Counted from the stretch's first letter, positions 6,343 through 12,271 are shown. The stretch: DNA of 14,183 bases from Haloferacaceae archaeon PL-Br10_E2g29 (GCA_001563965.1 LKMS01000022.1:1-14183); one strand, 5' to 3'. A program made the numbers and translations. The notes: generated by a model not told the origin, from the sequence alone.

Positions 6343-7638
6343 TCACCCGTCGTCGACTCGGCCCGCAAACACCGCACTGGCCGCGCCCGCAAGCACGTCG
6401 ATGGCGACCCGAATGTCCGATTCACGGACGTCAAACGTTGGGGTGTGGTGACCGCCCGGATGGTCGGTCCCGACGCCGACGTAGGCGGCGCGTCCGCCCG
6501 TTTCGTCGACGCGATTCATGAGGTATGTCGCATCCTCGCTGCCGCCCAGCGTGTCGCGGTCGAACACGCGGTCGACGCCGACAGTGTTCCGCGCCACGTC
6601 GGCGACGACGCCCGCGAGCGTCCGATCGCTTCGGGCGCTTGGCGCGTCGCCGAGCAGGTCGACGTCGATCCCGCAGTCGTACATGGTCGCCGCGCCGTCG
6701 AGCACGCGTTCGGCGTGTTCCCACATGTACTCCATCAGCGCCGTTGTTTCGCCGCGAACCTCGCCGTCGAGAAACGCCGACTCGGGGACGATGTTGGTCG
6801 CGGTACCGCCGCCAACACGGCCGGTGTTCACGCGGGTTGCGCCCGCCGAGTGCCGTGGAATCGCGTAGAGATTCTGGATTGCGGCCGCCATCGATTGCAC
6901 CGCGTTGTCACCGGCTTCGGGTCGCGCACCGGCGTGTGCCGACTCGCCCGAAAACGCCGCCCGAAACTGCCGAACCGCGAGAAAGCCGTCGATGCCGGCG
7001 ACGATTTCGCCGGAGGGATGGTCGAGACCGATGTGGGCCGCCAGCAGGGCGTCAACGCCGTCGAGCACGTCGCTTGCGGCGATCGATTTGCCGCCCGCGA
7101 TGGTTTCTTCTGCGGGCTGGAAAATGAGGACGAACCGGCCCTCGAACTCGCTGTCGAGCAGGCGGTCGAGCACACCCATGCCAATCGTCGCGTGGGCGTC
7201 GTGCCCACAGGCGTGCATGTAGCCCTCGTTTGTGGATCGAAAGCCGGCGGCTGCGGGCTGGTGTGTGTCGTCATCGGCTTCACGAATGGGGAGTGCGTCG
7301 ATGTCGACGCGGAGCGCAACCGTCGGGCCCTCCCCGCGGTCGACGACCGCGACCGCCCCGGTGAATCCCTCGCCGAGTTCGGCGAGAACGTCCTCGGAAG
7401 CACCGGCCGCACGGGCCCGTTCGCGCCACTCGGCGAGCGTCTCGCTGTCGGGCACGTTTCGACGCGTGTCGGGAACGTGGATGTCGGGGCCGTAGCGAAC
7501 CTCGTCGACCGCGCGTGATTCGAGTTCGGCGATGAGTCTGGTGGTGGTGTAGAACTCACACCACGCGGGTTCGGGGTGGCGGTGGAGGTCGCGTCTGAGC
7601 GTTTGGTAGGAGTCGGCGAGCGCCTCGTGATCGGTCAT
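6343..7638 (-). CDS. M20D amidohydrolase, AbgA-like (aminobenzoyl-glutamate hydrolase type)
   Basis: A 431-residue cytosolic metallo-amidohydrolase. RRDLHRHPEPAWCEFYTT (15-32) is the family opening. A stretch at 59-92 ending in GEGFTGAVAVVDRG, followed by GPTVALRVDIDALPIRE (104-120), matches the AbgA subgroup better than the IAA-amino-acid hydrolase or hippuricase types. Metal and catalytic residues are visible: C144 and H146 in MHACGHDAH, E177/E178 in QPAEET, H202 in AAHIGLDHP, and H397/H398 in GGHHTPTFD. A dimerisation (lid) domain spans about 220-330, with SAHAGARPEAGDNA and the NIVP loop. Relatives hydrolyse amides such as p-aminobenzoyl-glutamate, a folate breakdown product; the true substrate here is not determined. 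ATG 7638 is supported by a TATA-like box at 7661. It lies downstream of the uS10-like gene on the same strand with a 49-base gap. Confidence 0.92.
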   Translation of the reverse strand: MTDHEALADSYQTLRRDLHRHPEPAWCEFYTTTRLIAELESRAVDEVRYGPDIHVPDTRRNVPDSETLAEWRERARAAGASEDVLAELGEGFTGAVAVVDRGEGPTVALRVDIDALPIREADDDTHQPAAAGFRSTNEGYMHACGHDAHATIGMGVLDRLLDSEFEGRFVLIFQPAEETIAGGKSIAASDVLDGVDALLAAHIGLDHPSGEIVAGIDGFLAVRQFRAAFSGESAHAGARPEAGDNAVQSMAAAIQNLYAIPRHSAGATRVNTGRVGGGTATNIVPESAFLDGEVRGETTALMEYMWEHAERVLDGAATMYDCGIDVDLLGDAPSARSDRTLAGVVADVARNTVGVDRVFDRDTLGGSEDATYLMNRVDETGGRAAYVGVGTDHPGGHHTPTFDVRESDIRVAIDVLAGAASAVFAGRVDDG

Positions 7639-7660
7639 ACCGGTTCGACGCGCGCCGAGA

Positions 7661-7667
7661 AAATAAA
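7661..7667 (-). promoter_or_regulatory. TATA-like box of the amidohydrolase gene
   Basis: The minus strand reads TTTATTT, 23-29 bases upstream of ATG 7638. It is one of the clearest AT-rich boxes in the window and suggests the amidohydrolase has its own leaderless transcript, independent of the uS10-like gene. Confidence 0.6.
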
Positions 7668-7687
7668 GCTACGAAGGCGGTGCGTGG

Positions 7688-8020
7688 TTAGCTCTGGCCT
7701 TGGCCGAGCGGTTTGTGTTGTTCGACCTCGATTTCGACGTGAATCGAGTCGGGAAAGTCCATGTGGCCGACTTTGCGGGCGATGTGGTCTGCGCCGTAGA
7801 TATCGATCCGGCGCTCGTACACCTCGTAACTCCAGGCCGGAAACTCGACACCGGGTTGGAGCGTTCGGTACAGTGGCACGCTGATTCGTTCGGGTGGCGA
7901 GGCGTGTGGGCCCTTGCACTGGCCGCCCTTTTTTTCGACGAGCTGTTTGAGCGACGAGACCGTCTCGTCGAGGACGGTCCGGTCACCCGACTGGAAGGTG
8001 AGTTTGGTGACGAAGGTCAT
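7688..8020 (-). CDS. uS10-family ribosomal protein paralogue (uS10/mL48 type)
   Basis: A 110-residue protein. I chose ATG 8020 rather than the longer frame from 8059 because MTFVTKLTFQSGD begins directly with the first uS10 beta strand. The S10 fold is recognisable: strand 1, then a helix DETVSSLKQLVEKKGG (18-33), then CKGPHASPPERISVPLYRTL (35-54), which parallels the KGP...LPT/V...P loop of S10. ERRIDIYGADHIARKVGHMD (69-88) and FPDSIHVEIEVEQ follow, matching the RxIDI...A...I...PxxVxIEIE ending of S10. It stands alone rather than beside elongation factor 1-alpha, where haloarchaeal rpsJ normally lies. I therefore take it as a divergent second copy, possibly ribosome-associated; its role is not known. 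The C-terminal tail QHKPLGQGQS is extra. Confidence 0.8.
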   Translation of the reverse strand: MTFVTKLTFQSGDRTVLDETVSSLKQLVEKKGGQCKGPHASPPERISVPLYRTLQPGVEFPAWSYEVYERRIDIYGADHIARKVGHMDFPDSIHVEIEVEQHKPLGQGQS

Positions 8021-8046
8021 TGATTGTCGGGTGTGCGGGCGCGAAC

Positions 8047-8055
8047 GGCAAAAGT
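8047..8055 (-). promoter_or_regulatory. TATA-like box of the uS10-like gene
   Basis: The minus strand reads ACTTTTGCC, 27-35 bases upstream of ATG 8020. It supports the shorter start and a leaderless or near-leaderless transcript. The box itself is only moderately AT-rich. Confidence 0.4.
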
Positions 8056-8082
8056 GCATCTACCGCTGGGTTCGACCGCTCG

Positions 8083-8283
8083 CTACTTTGTGACCTCGAT
8101 ACTGGGCACGCCATCTGGCGTTTGTGCGTTGGTGTCGCCGGCGACGTTGCTGTCGCGGTCGTGGTCGGCGCCACCGTCGCTGTTGCTGTCGGCGACGACA
8201 CCACGTCCGCACTCCCACTTCCCGTCGCTGTTGCCGAGACCGTCGCCCTCGCGGGAACTCTGGCTCCGATACCCTCTTAACAC
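8083..8283 (-). CDS. Doubtful small acidic ORF (66 residues) in the divergent gap
   Basis: The 284-base gap 8021-8304 holds no sure gene. This minus-strand frame, from a GTG at 8283 to the stop at 8083, would give an Asp/Asn/Ser/Gly-rich acidic peptide (for example VADSNSDGGADHDRDSNVAG), a haloarchaeal-looking composition, with mostly G/C third positions. Against it: the same frame stays open well upstream, antisense to the NUDIX gene; there is no well-placed TATA box; the rare start would overlap the NUDIX promoter; and part of it is repetitive. CAACAGCGACGG occurs twice, seen on the plus strand at 8174-8185 and 8222-8233. It could instead be non-coding spacer. Confidence 0.2.
   Translation of the reverse strand: MLRGYRSQSSREGDGLGNSDGKWECGRGVVADSNSDGGADHDRDSNVAGDTNAQTPDGVPSIEVTK
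8274..8281 (+). promoter_or_regulatory. TATA-like box of the NUDIX gene
   Basis: TCTTAAC with flanking bases lies 24-31 bases upstream of ATG 8305, in the correct place for a leaderless transcript. The area 8274-8304 is clearly more AT-rich than its surroundings. Confidence 0.5.
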
Positions 8284-8304
8284 GCCGTTACATATCGGTT
8301 TACA

Positions 8305-8748
8305 ATGACGGTTGAGGCAACCAGCGCTGGGGCGATCCTCTTCCGCGACACCCGCGGCCGACGGGAGTACTTGCTCCTCAAAAGCCGTCCGGGGGACTGG
8401 GAGTTCCCCAAAGGCGGGGTCGAAGGAGAAGAGGAGCTTCAGCAAACGGCGATCAGGGAGGTATCCGAGGAGGCCGGTATCGACGAGTTCCGACTCATCA
8501 ACGGCTTCCGCGAGGAGTACGACTACGTGTTTCAGGCCAGCGGCAAGACGATCCACAAGACCGTCCACCTGTTTATCGCCCACTCGTTCGAGGCGAGCGC
8601 GGAGATTTCGAAAGAACACCGCGACCTACAGTGGCGCGACTACGAGCAGGCGCTCAACACGATCACCCAAGACGGCCCCCGCGAAATTCTCGAAGAGGCC
8701 CACGAGTTTCTCGACCGGAAACTCGAAGAAGAGGGTGACTACATTTAG
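8305..8748 (+). CDS. NUDIX hydrolase, diadenosine tetraphosphatase-like
   Basis: A 147-residue single-domain NUDIX enzyme. The signature G-x5-E-x7-REUxEExGU is complete: G37, E43 and R51-E52-V53-S54-E55-E56-A57-G58-I59, with E55/E56 binding the catalytic metal. The preceding PGDWEFPKGGVE and the late aromatic/acidic part (QWRDYEQALNTI) resemble bis(5'-nucleosyl)-tetraphosphatases, which remove stress dinucleotides such as Ap4A. That substrate is inferred from family resemblance; other NUDIX enzymes act on nucleotide sugars or oxidised nucleotides. The C-terminal helix 127-144 is rich in Glu. ATG 8305 follows an AT-rich box at the right distance. The next gene starts 13 bases after the stop, so the two are probably in one transcript. 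Confidence 0.92.
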   Translation: MTVEATSAGAILFRDTRGRREYLLLKSRPGDWEFPKGGVEGEEELQQTAIREVSEEAGIDEFRLINGFREEYDYVFQASGKTIHKTVHLFIAHSFEASAEISKEHRDLQWRDYEQALNTITQDGPREILEEAHEFLDRKLEEEGDYI

Positions 8749-8761
8749 TCGTTACTGAGCC

Positions 8762-9766
8762 GTGTCCCCTTCGGCCGGTTTTGATTCCGAGTTCAGCTAC
8801 GAGCTGTGTGTCTGTCGCTGGGCCGAGTTGGCGTGGCCGCCCGGCGAGTCCGTTGGTGACGCCGACAGCACCGCGCTCACGACGCACATCGTCGCCCGCC
8901 AACTCGGCACCCAAAAACGGCGCTGGGACACCGTCATCGTCGAGGTCGACCCCGCGGCACTCCGCAACCGCGCCGCCTTCGGCGACGCAGAACTCGACAG
9001 CGACCTGCTCCATATCCTCCGCAACGCGCCCGCCGAGTGGGCGTGGTACCGCGAGGCGCTTCCGGAGCCGGACTATCCGTGGCGCTACGTCCGCGAGGCG
9101 ATCCACCGCGCCGCCGACCGCGACATCCTTCACACCCGCCGCGCCGGCAACCGCATCGAAATCAGGCGAATCGCGCCGTATCCCGACTGGCTCGTCCGCC
9201 TTATCGCCATCGAGAACAAACCCGATCTCGACGCGAGTGCCGCCCGGCGACTGGGCGACCAACTCACCCACGACGTGGACGTCGGACTCGCCGACGAGGT
9301 CTGGGTTGCGACGAGCCGAACCGGCGAGTTGGTCGAACCGGCGTTGCTCGAAGCGCTCCCCGTTGAAGCGGGCATTCTCACGACAGCGTTCGACGACGGT
9401 GTCGACGCCGACAGTGCGCAGGTTGACTGGCACCCGACCGCGTTGACGCCGACGCACGGCGCGGCGCACCGAACCACGCGTCGACTCGAACTCGCCGAAC
9501 GCGCCTACGGTCGCGGCTGGCGAAACTACCACGAAACGATGCGGCCGGACTGCCGGTACTTCGCGCTTCGCCGACACGGCCGGGCGCTGGTGCCGTGGTG
9601 CGGGGCCAAAGAATGCCATCAGTCGGCGTCACTGTGTTCGGGCTCCTGTGTCGACTTTTCGCCCGAACCGCCCGCGTGGCGCATGCGGGGCTGGCCGATC
9701 GAGGGTGGGCCGGGAGCCGCGAGCCGCCGGCTGCTCGCCGACCGTGCAAACCGTGAAAACTCCTAA
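8762..9766 (+). CDS. DUF5787-type protein, possible nuclease-like fold with C-terminal cysteine cluster
   Basis: A 334-residue protein from GTG 8762; the early SEFSYELCVCRWAEL matches where I recall relatives starting. It resembles the haloarchaeal DUF5787 family: VARQLGTQKRRWDTVIVEVD (44-63), then LIAIENKPDLDAS (147-159), QLTHDVDVGLADEVWVATS (167-185) and RLELAERAYGRGWRNYH (241-257). The order of an acidic strand (D56), E151-x-K153, Q167 and a strand starting near D178 is what PD-(D/E)xK endonucleases show, although the family has no proven function that I know of. Cysteines cluster at the end (C264, C280, C285, C292, C296), with C16 and C18 near the start, so a zinc or iron-sulphur site is plausible. 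It is coupled to the NUDIX gene upstream and ends three bases from the convergent neighbour. Confidence 0.8.
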   Translation: MSPSAGFDSEFSYELCVCRWAELAWPPGESVGDADSTALTTHIVARQLGTQKRRWDTVIVEVDPAALRNRAAFGDAELDSDLLHILRNAPAEWAWYREALPEPDYPWRYVREAIHRAADRDILHTRRAGNRIEIRRIAPYPDWLVRLIAIENKPDLDASAARRLGDQLTHDVDVGLADEVWVATSRTGELVEPALLEALPVEAGILTTAFDDGVDADSAQVDWHPTALTPTHGAAHRTTRRLELAERAYGRGWRNYHETMRPDCRYFALRRHGRALVPWCGAKECHQSASLCSGSCVDFSPEPPAWRMRGWPIEGGPGAASRRLLADRANRENS

Positions 9767-9769
9767 CGC

Positions 9770-10285
9770 TCACTCCTCGATGGTGCTGACGGCGACCGCG
9801 TCGCGCTCGACTGCCAGTCGGAACGTCGGCACCGTCCGGTAGATGACCTCGACGACGTTCTTGCGTTTGAGGCTCTGGAGGGCCCGCCGAACCGCTCCAG
9901 CTTCGGGATCGATGTCGTAGCGCTCGCGGAGTTTGTTGAGGACGCTCACGACGCTTTCGGATCGCTCGTCGGGGCCGGCAACGACCGCAAACACCTGCGA
10001 TTCGAGCAGTGGTACGCGGATTTCGCTCGGCGCAACGTCGCTGCCCTCACCCTCGGTCGGCGGCTCGACGCCGGGGTCGACGCCGGTGAGTTCGACGGCC
10101 TCGGCGGTCGACCGGATGAGGCTGTTGTCGTCGCGAAAGTAGTACTCCTTGAGGTGTTTTTCGAGATACTGGTGGACCTCGCTGCCGCTGTCGAGGCCCC
10201 AGCGCTCTCCGAGTTCCTTGTTTTTCGTTGGCTGGAGTTCGACGATGTCGCCCAGCCGGTCGATTTCCTCGTCAGTGAGGCTCAT
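9770..10285 (-). CDS. DUF5797-type protein, probable winged-helix-like regulator
   Basis: A 171-residue acidic soluble protein that resembles the haloarchaeal DUF5797 family: LTDEEIDRLGDIVELQPTKN (3-22), ELGERWGLDSGSEVHQYLEK (24-43), then YYFRDDNSLIRSTAEA. The N-terminal part reads as a short helix-turn-helix domain (helices around 4-14, 22-31 and 34-47). After a Pro/Glu/Gly-rich linker (70-85), a second region with repeated helices occupies 90-150; LRERYDIDPEAGAVRRALQSLKRKNVV looks like another winged-helix module, ending in beta strands. DNA binding is inferred from this layout; the target is unknown. It is convergent with the DUF5787-type gene, whose stop is only three bases away, and divergent from the DUF5789-type gene. 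A TATA-like box supports ATG 10285. Confidence 0.8.
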   Translation of the reverse strand: MSLTDEEIDRLGDIVELQPTKNKELGERWGLDSGSEVHQYLEKHLKEYYFRDDNSLIRSTAEAVELTGVDPGVEPPTEGEGSDVAPSEIRVPLLESQVFAVVAGPDERSESVVSVLNKLRERYDIDPEAGAVRRALQSLKRKNVVEVIYRTVPTFRLAVERDAVAVSTIEE

Positions 10286-10307
10286 AGCGCTCTCTTTTCG
10301 CCCACCC

Positions 10308-10315
10308 CATATCGT
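10308..10315 (-). promoter_or_regulatory. TATA-like box of the DUF5797-type gene
   Basis: The minus strand reads CGATATGG, 23-30 bases upstream of ATG 10285. It is consistent with a leaderless transcript on the left side of the 116-base divergent gap. Confidence 0.45.
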
Positions 10316-10346
10316 GGTTCCGGGTTTCGGTTGCCAGCCAAATCGG

Positions 10347-10353
10347 TTTTATT
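10347..10353 (+). promoter_or_regulatory. TATA-like box of the DUF5789-type gene
   Basis: TTTTATT is the strongest AT island in this divergent gap. It lies about 50 bases before ATG 10402, so the transcript would carry a short leader of roughly 20-25 bases. I see no convincing Shine-Dalgarno sequence ahead of the ATG. Confidence 0.4.
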
Positions 10354-10401
10354 CGGCTTATCGACAGAAAGGACTACGTCGACTGGGCGCGGACAACCAT
10401 C

Positions 10402-10659
10402 ATGACCGATCGTGTCAAAATCGCGCGTGTCAAACCCGTGTTACAGGAGATCGAGTACCCCGTTGGCCGACAGGCCGCCGCAGACGCCTTTGATTCGGTG
10501 ACGCTGACGCTGGCCGATGGCGAGGCCAATCTCGGTGGGCTCATCGCCAAGGCTGGCCGCGATCAGTTCGAGTCGGCTGACGACCTTGCGACCGAACTCA
10601 ACAATGTCATGCCGATCGAGGCGGTCGGCGAACCCGGCCAGTCCGATGGCGACGCCTGA
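10402..10659 (+). CDS. DUF5789-type small protein
   Basis: An 85-residue acidic protein. The layout KPVLQEIEYPVGRQAAADAF (11-30), VTLTLADGEANLGGLIAKAG, DQFESADDLATELNNVMPIE and finally AVGEPGQSDGDA matches the small haloarchaeal DUF5789/DUF2795-like proteins as I remember them. The E-Y/F-P plus -D-G-E-x-x-L-G- pattern suggests a compact helical fold like the N-terminal part of some DNA-associated small proteins. No enzymatic motif, signal peptide or cysteine pair is present, and the biological role is unknown. It is divergent from the DUF5797-type gene and followed after 72 bases by the TFS gene, which has its own AT-rich box. The ATG at 10402 is preferred because the N-terminus MTDRVKIARV is typical of the family. 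Confidence 0.8.
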   Translation: MTDRVKIARVKPVLQEIEYPVGRQAAADAFDSVTLTLADGEANLGGLIAKAGRDQFESADDLATELNNVMPIEAVGEPGQSDGDA

Positions 10660-10700
10660 ACGGCGCGTTTCGTCGGGTCGCAATCGCTCGAACCCCGCCG

Positions 10701-10708
10701 TTTAAGTA
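10701..10708 (+). promoter_or_regulatory. TATA-like box of tfs
   Basis: TTTAAGTA lies 24-31 bases upstream of ATG 10732. It is a good haloarchaeal box and supports that start over the GTG at 10720. Confidence 0.55.
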
Positions 10709-10731
10709 ACTCACAGGGCGTGGTTTCGCTA

Positions 10732-11052
10732 ATGGAATTTTGTGACGACTGCGGTTCGATGATGAAAACGGAGGGCGACCACTGGCTCTGTGGCTCGTGT
10801 GACTTTTCGAAACTCCGCAATCAAAAACAGGAGGCCGCGATGACGACGACACAGGGTCAGCGCGACACGGAAATCATCGACGTCAGCGACGCCGAGGACA
10901 ACGGGCTACCGACGACGAACGCACGGTGTCCGACCTGCGAAAACGACCGGGCGTACTGGTATATGCAACAGATCCGGTCGGCCGACGAGAGCGAAACGCG
11001 GTTTTTCATCTGCACCGACTGCGAGCACAAGTGGCGCGAGGACGACCACTGA
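10732..11052 (+). CDS. tfs: Transcription factor S (TFS), RNA polymerase cleavage factor
   Basis: A 106-residue two-zinc-ribbon protein, related in sequence to Rpb9/RPC11 and in function to TFIIS. It stimulates RNA cleavage by backtracked RNA polymerase. The N-terminal ribbon uses C4-x2-C7 and C20-x2-C23 (EFCDDCGSMM...WLCGSC). A flexible acidic linker spans 25-62. The C-terminal ribbon uses C66-x2-C69 and C94-x2-C97, with the motif QIRSADESETRFF, whose adjacent acidic residues D85 and E86 are those that reach the polymerase active site. All key residues are intact, so it should be a functional factor. I chose ATG 10732 because it fits the usual TFS length and lies the right distance below the TATA-like box. 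The next gene begins one base after its stop. Confidence 0.94.
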   Translation: MEFCDDCGSMMKTEGDHWLCGSCDFSKLRNQKQEAAMTTTQGQRDTEIIDVSDAEDNGLPTTNARCPTCENDRAYWYMQQIRSADESETRFFICTDCEHKWREDDH

Positions 11053-11053
11053 G

Positions 11054-11668
11054 ATGACACTCCCGCCGCCAGCGGTGCCGGCCGATCGGCTGGCCGACTG
11101 GCGGCAAACCGAACAGCGTGTCGAAGCGGCGTTTTCGACGCCGATTGTCACGGTCACCACGCACACGCACGTGTATGAGGAGGTGGCCGAACGCGACCGA
11201 ATCCGTGTCGCGTGCGATATCGACCAGCCGTGGCGGTTCTTTTTTGCGAGTCGCCTCCGGCTCGACCCACCCAAACAGCCCTCGCGACTGTTGACCGAAC
11301 TCGTCACTCGGCGAGCAGCGGCCTCCTTCGAGGAGCGCTTGGAAGCGCGGTCGTTCGAACGAATCAACCGAACGCGCTCCGATGGATCGGGTACGGGTGG
11401 ACACACCGACCGAACTCGGTTCGATTACCGCGCAATCTGTCGACTCCGCGAGCGCAACGCGACGATCTCGCTGCCGGTGGCGGCCTCGCTCGCGATCTGG
11501 GATGCCGGCGGTGATTACCACCTCGCGGGCGGTGGCTATCCCAGCGGTCGGCCCGATAGCGCACCCGACGCCGTTGGCGACGCGCTTGCAACGCATACCA
11601 ATCCGGCGACCGCTGCAACGACGCTTGATGCGCTTATTGACGCCACGATGGCGGCATCCCGACAGTAA
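11054..11668 (+). CDS. Uncharacterised protein, probably co-transcribed with tfs
   Basis: A 204-residue protein I do not recognise. ATG 11054 follows the tfs stop by one base, with GAGGAC (11038-11043) as a possible weak ribosome-binding site, so translation is likely coupled. There is no signal peptide or membrane span. Visible parts are a hydrophobic strand pair (TPIVTVTTHTHVYEEVA and IRVACDIDQPWRFFFASRL, about 29-68), a helix with basic residues (LLTELVTRRAAASFEERLEA), a variable Gly/Ser/Thr-rich stretch near 109-120, then FDYRAICRLRERNATISLPV and a low-complexity Ala/Asp/Gly-rich C-terminus with a final helix. The two strand blocks suggest a small alpha/beta domain repeated or split by the insert, but I see no catalytic motif. 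A role near transcription is only a context guess. Confidence 0.75.
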   Translation: MTLPPPAVPADRLADWRQTEQRVEAAFSTPIVTVTTHTHVYEEVAERDRIRVACDIDQPWRFFFASRLRLDPPKQPSRLLTELVTRRAAASFEERLEARSFERINRTRSDGSGTGGHTDRTRFDYRAICRLRERNATISLPVAASLAIWDAGGDYHLAGGGYPSGRPDSAPDAVGDALATHTNPATAATTLDALIDATMAASRQ

Positions 11669-11690
11669 GCCGGACGAGGGTTTCGACGGC

Positions 11691-11712
11691 GTGATTCGGC
11701 GTCCTGAATCAC
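11691..11712. terminator. Small hairpin between convergent genes
   Basis: GTGATTC (11691-11697) and GAATCAC (11706-11712) form a perfect 7-bp stem with an 8-base loop. It sits in the 67-base gap between the convergent unknown gene and the lipoprotein gene. Being symmetric, it could end transcripts from both sides. Archaeal termination depends mainly on T-tracts, and none stands out here, so this is tentative. Confidence 0.35.
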
Positions 11713-11735
11713 TCGAACGTTCGCGTTCTCGCCGC

Positions 11736-12161
11736 TCAGCACTCGCCCGCGTCGGTTTCGGTGAGGACTGACAGCCCACCGTCGCGGCCGACGATCACGG
11801 TGAGATTGATGCAGTCTTGACGGTCGAATTCGGACAGCGAAGTCCGGCGGAGTTCGTCGTGGTCGAGTCGGGTGATAATCTGAAACGCACCCGGTTCATC
11901 GGACCAGTCGGCCTCGATATCGGTTCCCTCGCCGCCGTCAAGTTCGTGGGTCGACCAGTGTTCGACCTCGCTGTCGCGCTGGACGATGACGTCGACGGTG
12001 TGGCTCGATGAATCGAGGTTTTCGATCGAAACCGAGCCAAGCGTTGTTCCCGACGATGCTTCGTCGCCGTCTGCATCGATCCCGTCAAGACAGCCGGCGA
12101 CCGCAGCGACGCTGGCGACGCCGACGCCCGCAACCACTTGTCGTCGTGAGAGTTTCGTCAT
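11736..12161 (-). CDS. Tat-exported lipoprotein, haloarchaeal, function unknown
   Basis: A 141-residue precursor with a clear twin-arginine signal: LSRRQVVAGVGVASVAAVAG, R6-R7 followed by a short hydrophobic stretch, then lipobox VAGC with lipidation at C24. It should be exported folded and anchored outside the cytoplasmic membrane by its N-terminal Cys. The mature part is very acidic and predicted to be beta-rich: TTLGSVSIENLDSSSHTVDV, VIVQRDSEVEHW, GAFQIITRLDHDEL and LTVIVGRDGGLSVLTE. That looks like a small immunoglobulin-like or carbohydrate-binding-like domain, without a recognised family. C117 and the final C141 could form a disulphide. It lies on the same strand as the histidine kinase gene, 110 bases below its stop, behind its own good TATA-like box and next to a perfect palindrome. 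Confidence 0.88.
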   Translation of the reverse strand: MTKLSRRQVVAGVGVASVAAVAGCLDGIDADGDEASSGTTLGSVSIENLDSSSHTVDVIVQRDSEVEHWSTHELDGGEGTDIEADWSDEPGAFQIITRLDHDELRRTSLSEFDRQDCINLTVIVGRDGGLSVLTETDAGEC

Positions 12162-12183
12162 TGCTGTGTGCAGTTCAAGAACG

Positions 12184-12190
12184 TATTTAA
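12184..12190 (-). promoter_or_regulatory. TATA-like box of the lipoprotein gene
   Basis: The minus strand reads TTAAATA, 23-29 bases upstream of ATG 12161. It is the best TATA-like match in the window and indicates a leaderless transcript separate from the kinase gene. Confidence 0.65.
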
Positions 12191-12197
12191 CTGTTCG

Positions 12198-12227
12198 CGA
12201 GACGGACTCGAGAAATTGTCCGTCTCG
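12198..12227. promoter_or_regulatory. Perfect 10-bp inverted repeat beside the lipoprotein promoter
   Basis: CGAGACGGAC (12198-12207) pairs perfectly with GTCCGTCTCG (12218-12227) across a 10-base loop. It lies 44 bases beyond the kinase stop and begins about eight bases upstream of the lipoprotein TATA-like box. It may be an operator or activator site, or the kinase transcript's terminator. No clear U-tract follows on the minus strand. Confidence 0.5.
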
Positions 12228-12271
12228 ACGGCTGCCCGAGTCTCATTGGCTCCTCCCGGGGTCATCACGTC

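Noticed and set aside
5442..6434. A 330-residue minus-strand frame opposite the rhomboid gene.
   Set aside because: The translation is a very charged, low-complexity mirror of a hydrophobic membrane protein, as expected for an antisense shadow.
6445..7518. A 357-residue plus-strand frame opposite the amidohydrolase gene.
   Set aside because: The amidohydrolase on the other strand has all metal ligands and a proper promoter; this frame has no domain.
8020..8280. An 86-residue plus-strand frame in the divergent gap before the NUDIX gene.
   Set aside because: It starts inside the uS10-like gene's start codon, has an Ala/Val low-complexity core and no promoter of its own.
8663..9619. A 318-residue minus-strand frame opposite the DUF5787-type gene.
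   Set aside because: The plus-strand gene matches a known haloarchaeal family pattern end to end; the minus frame does not.
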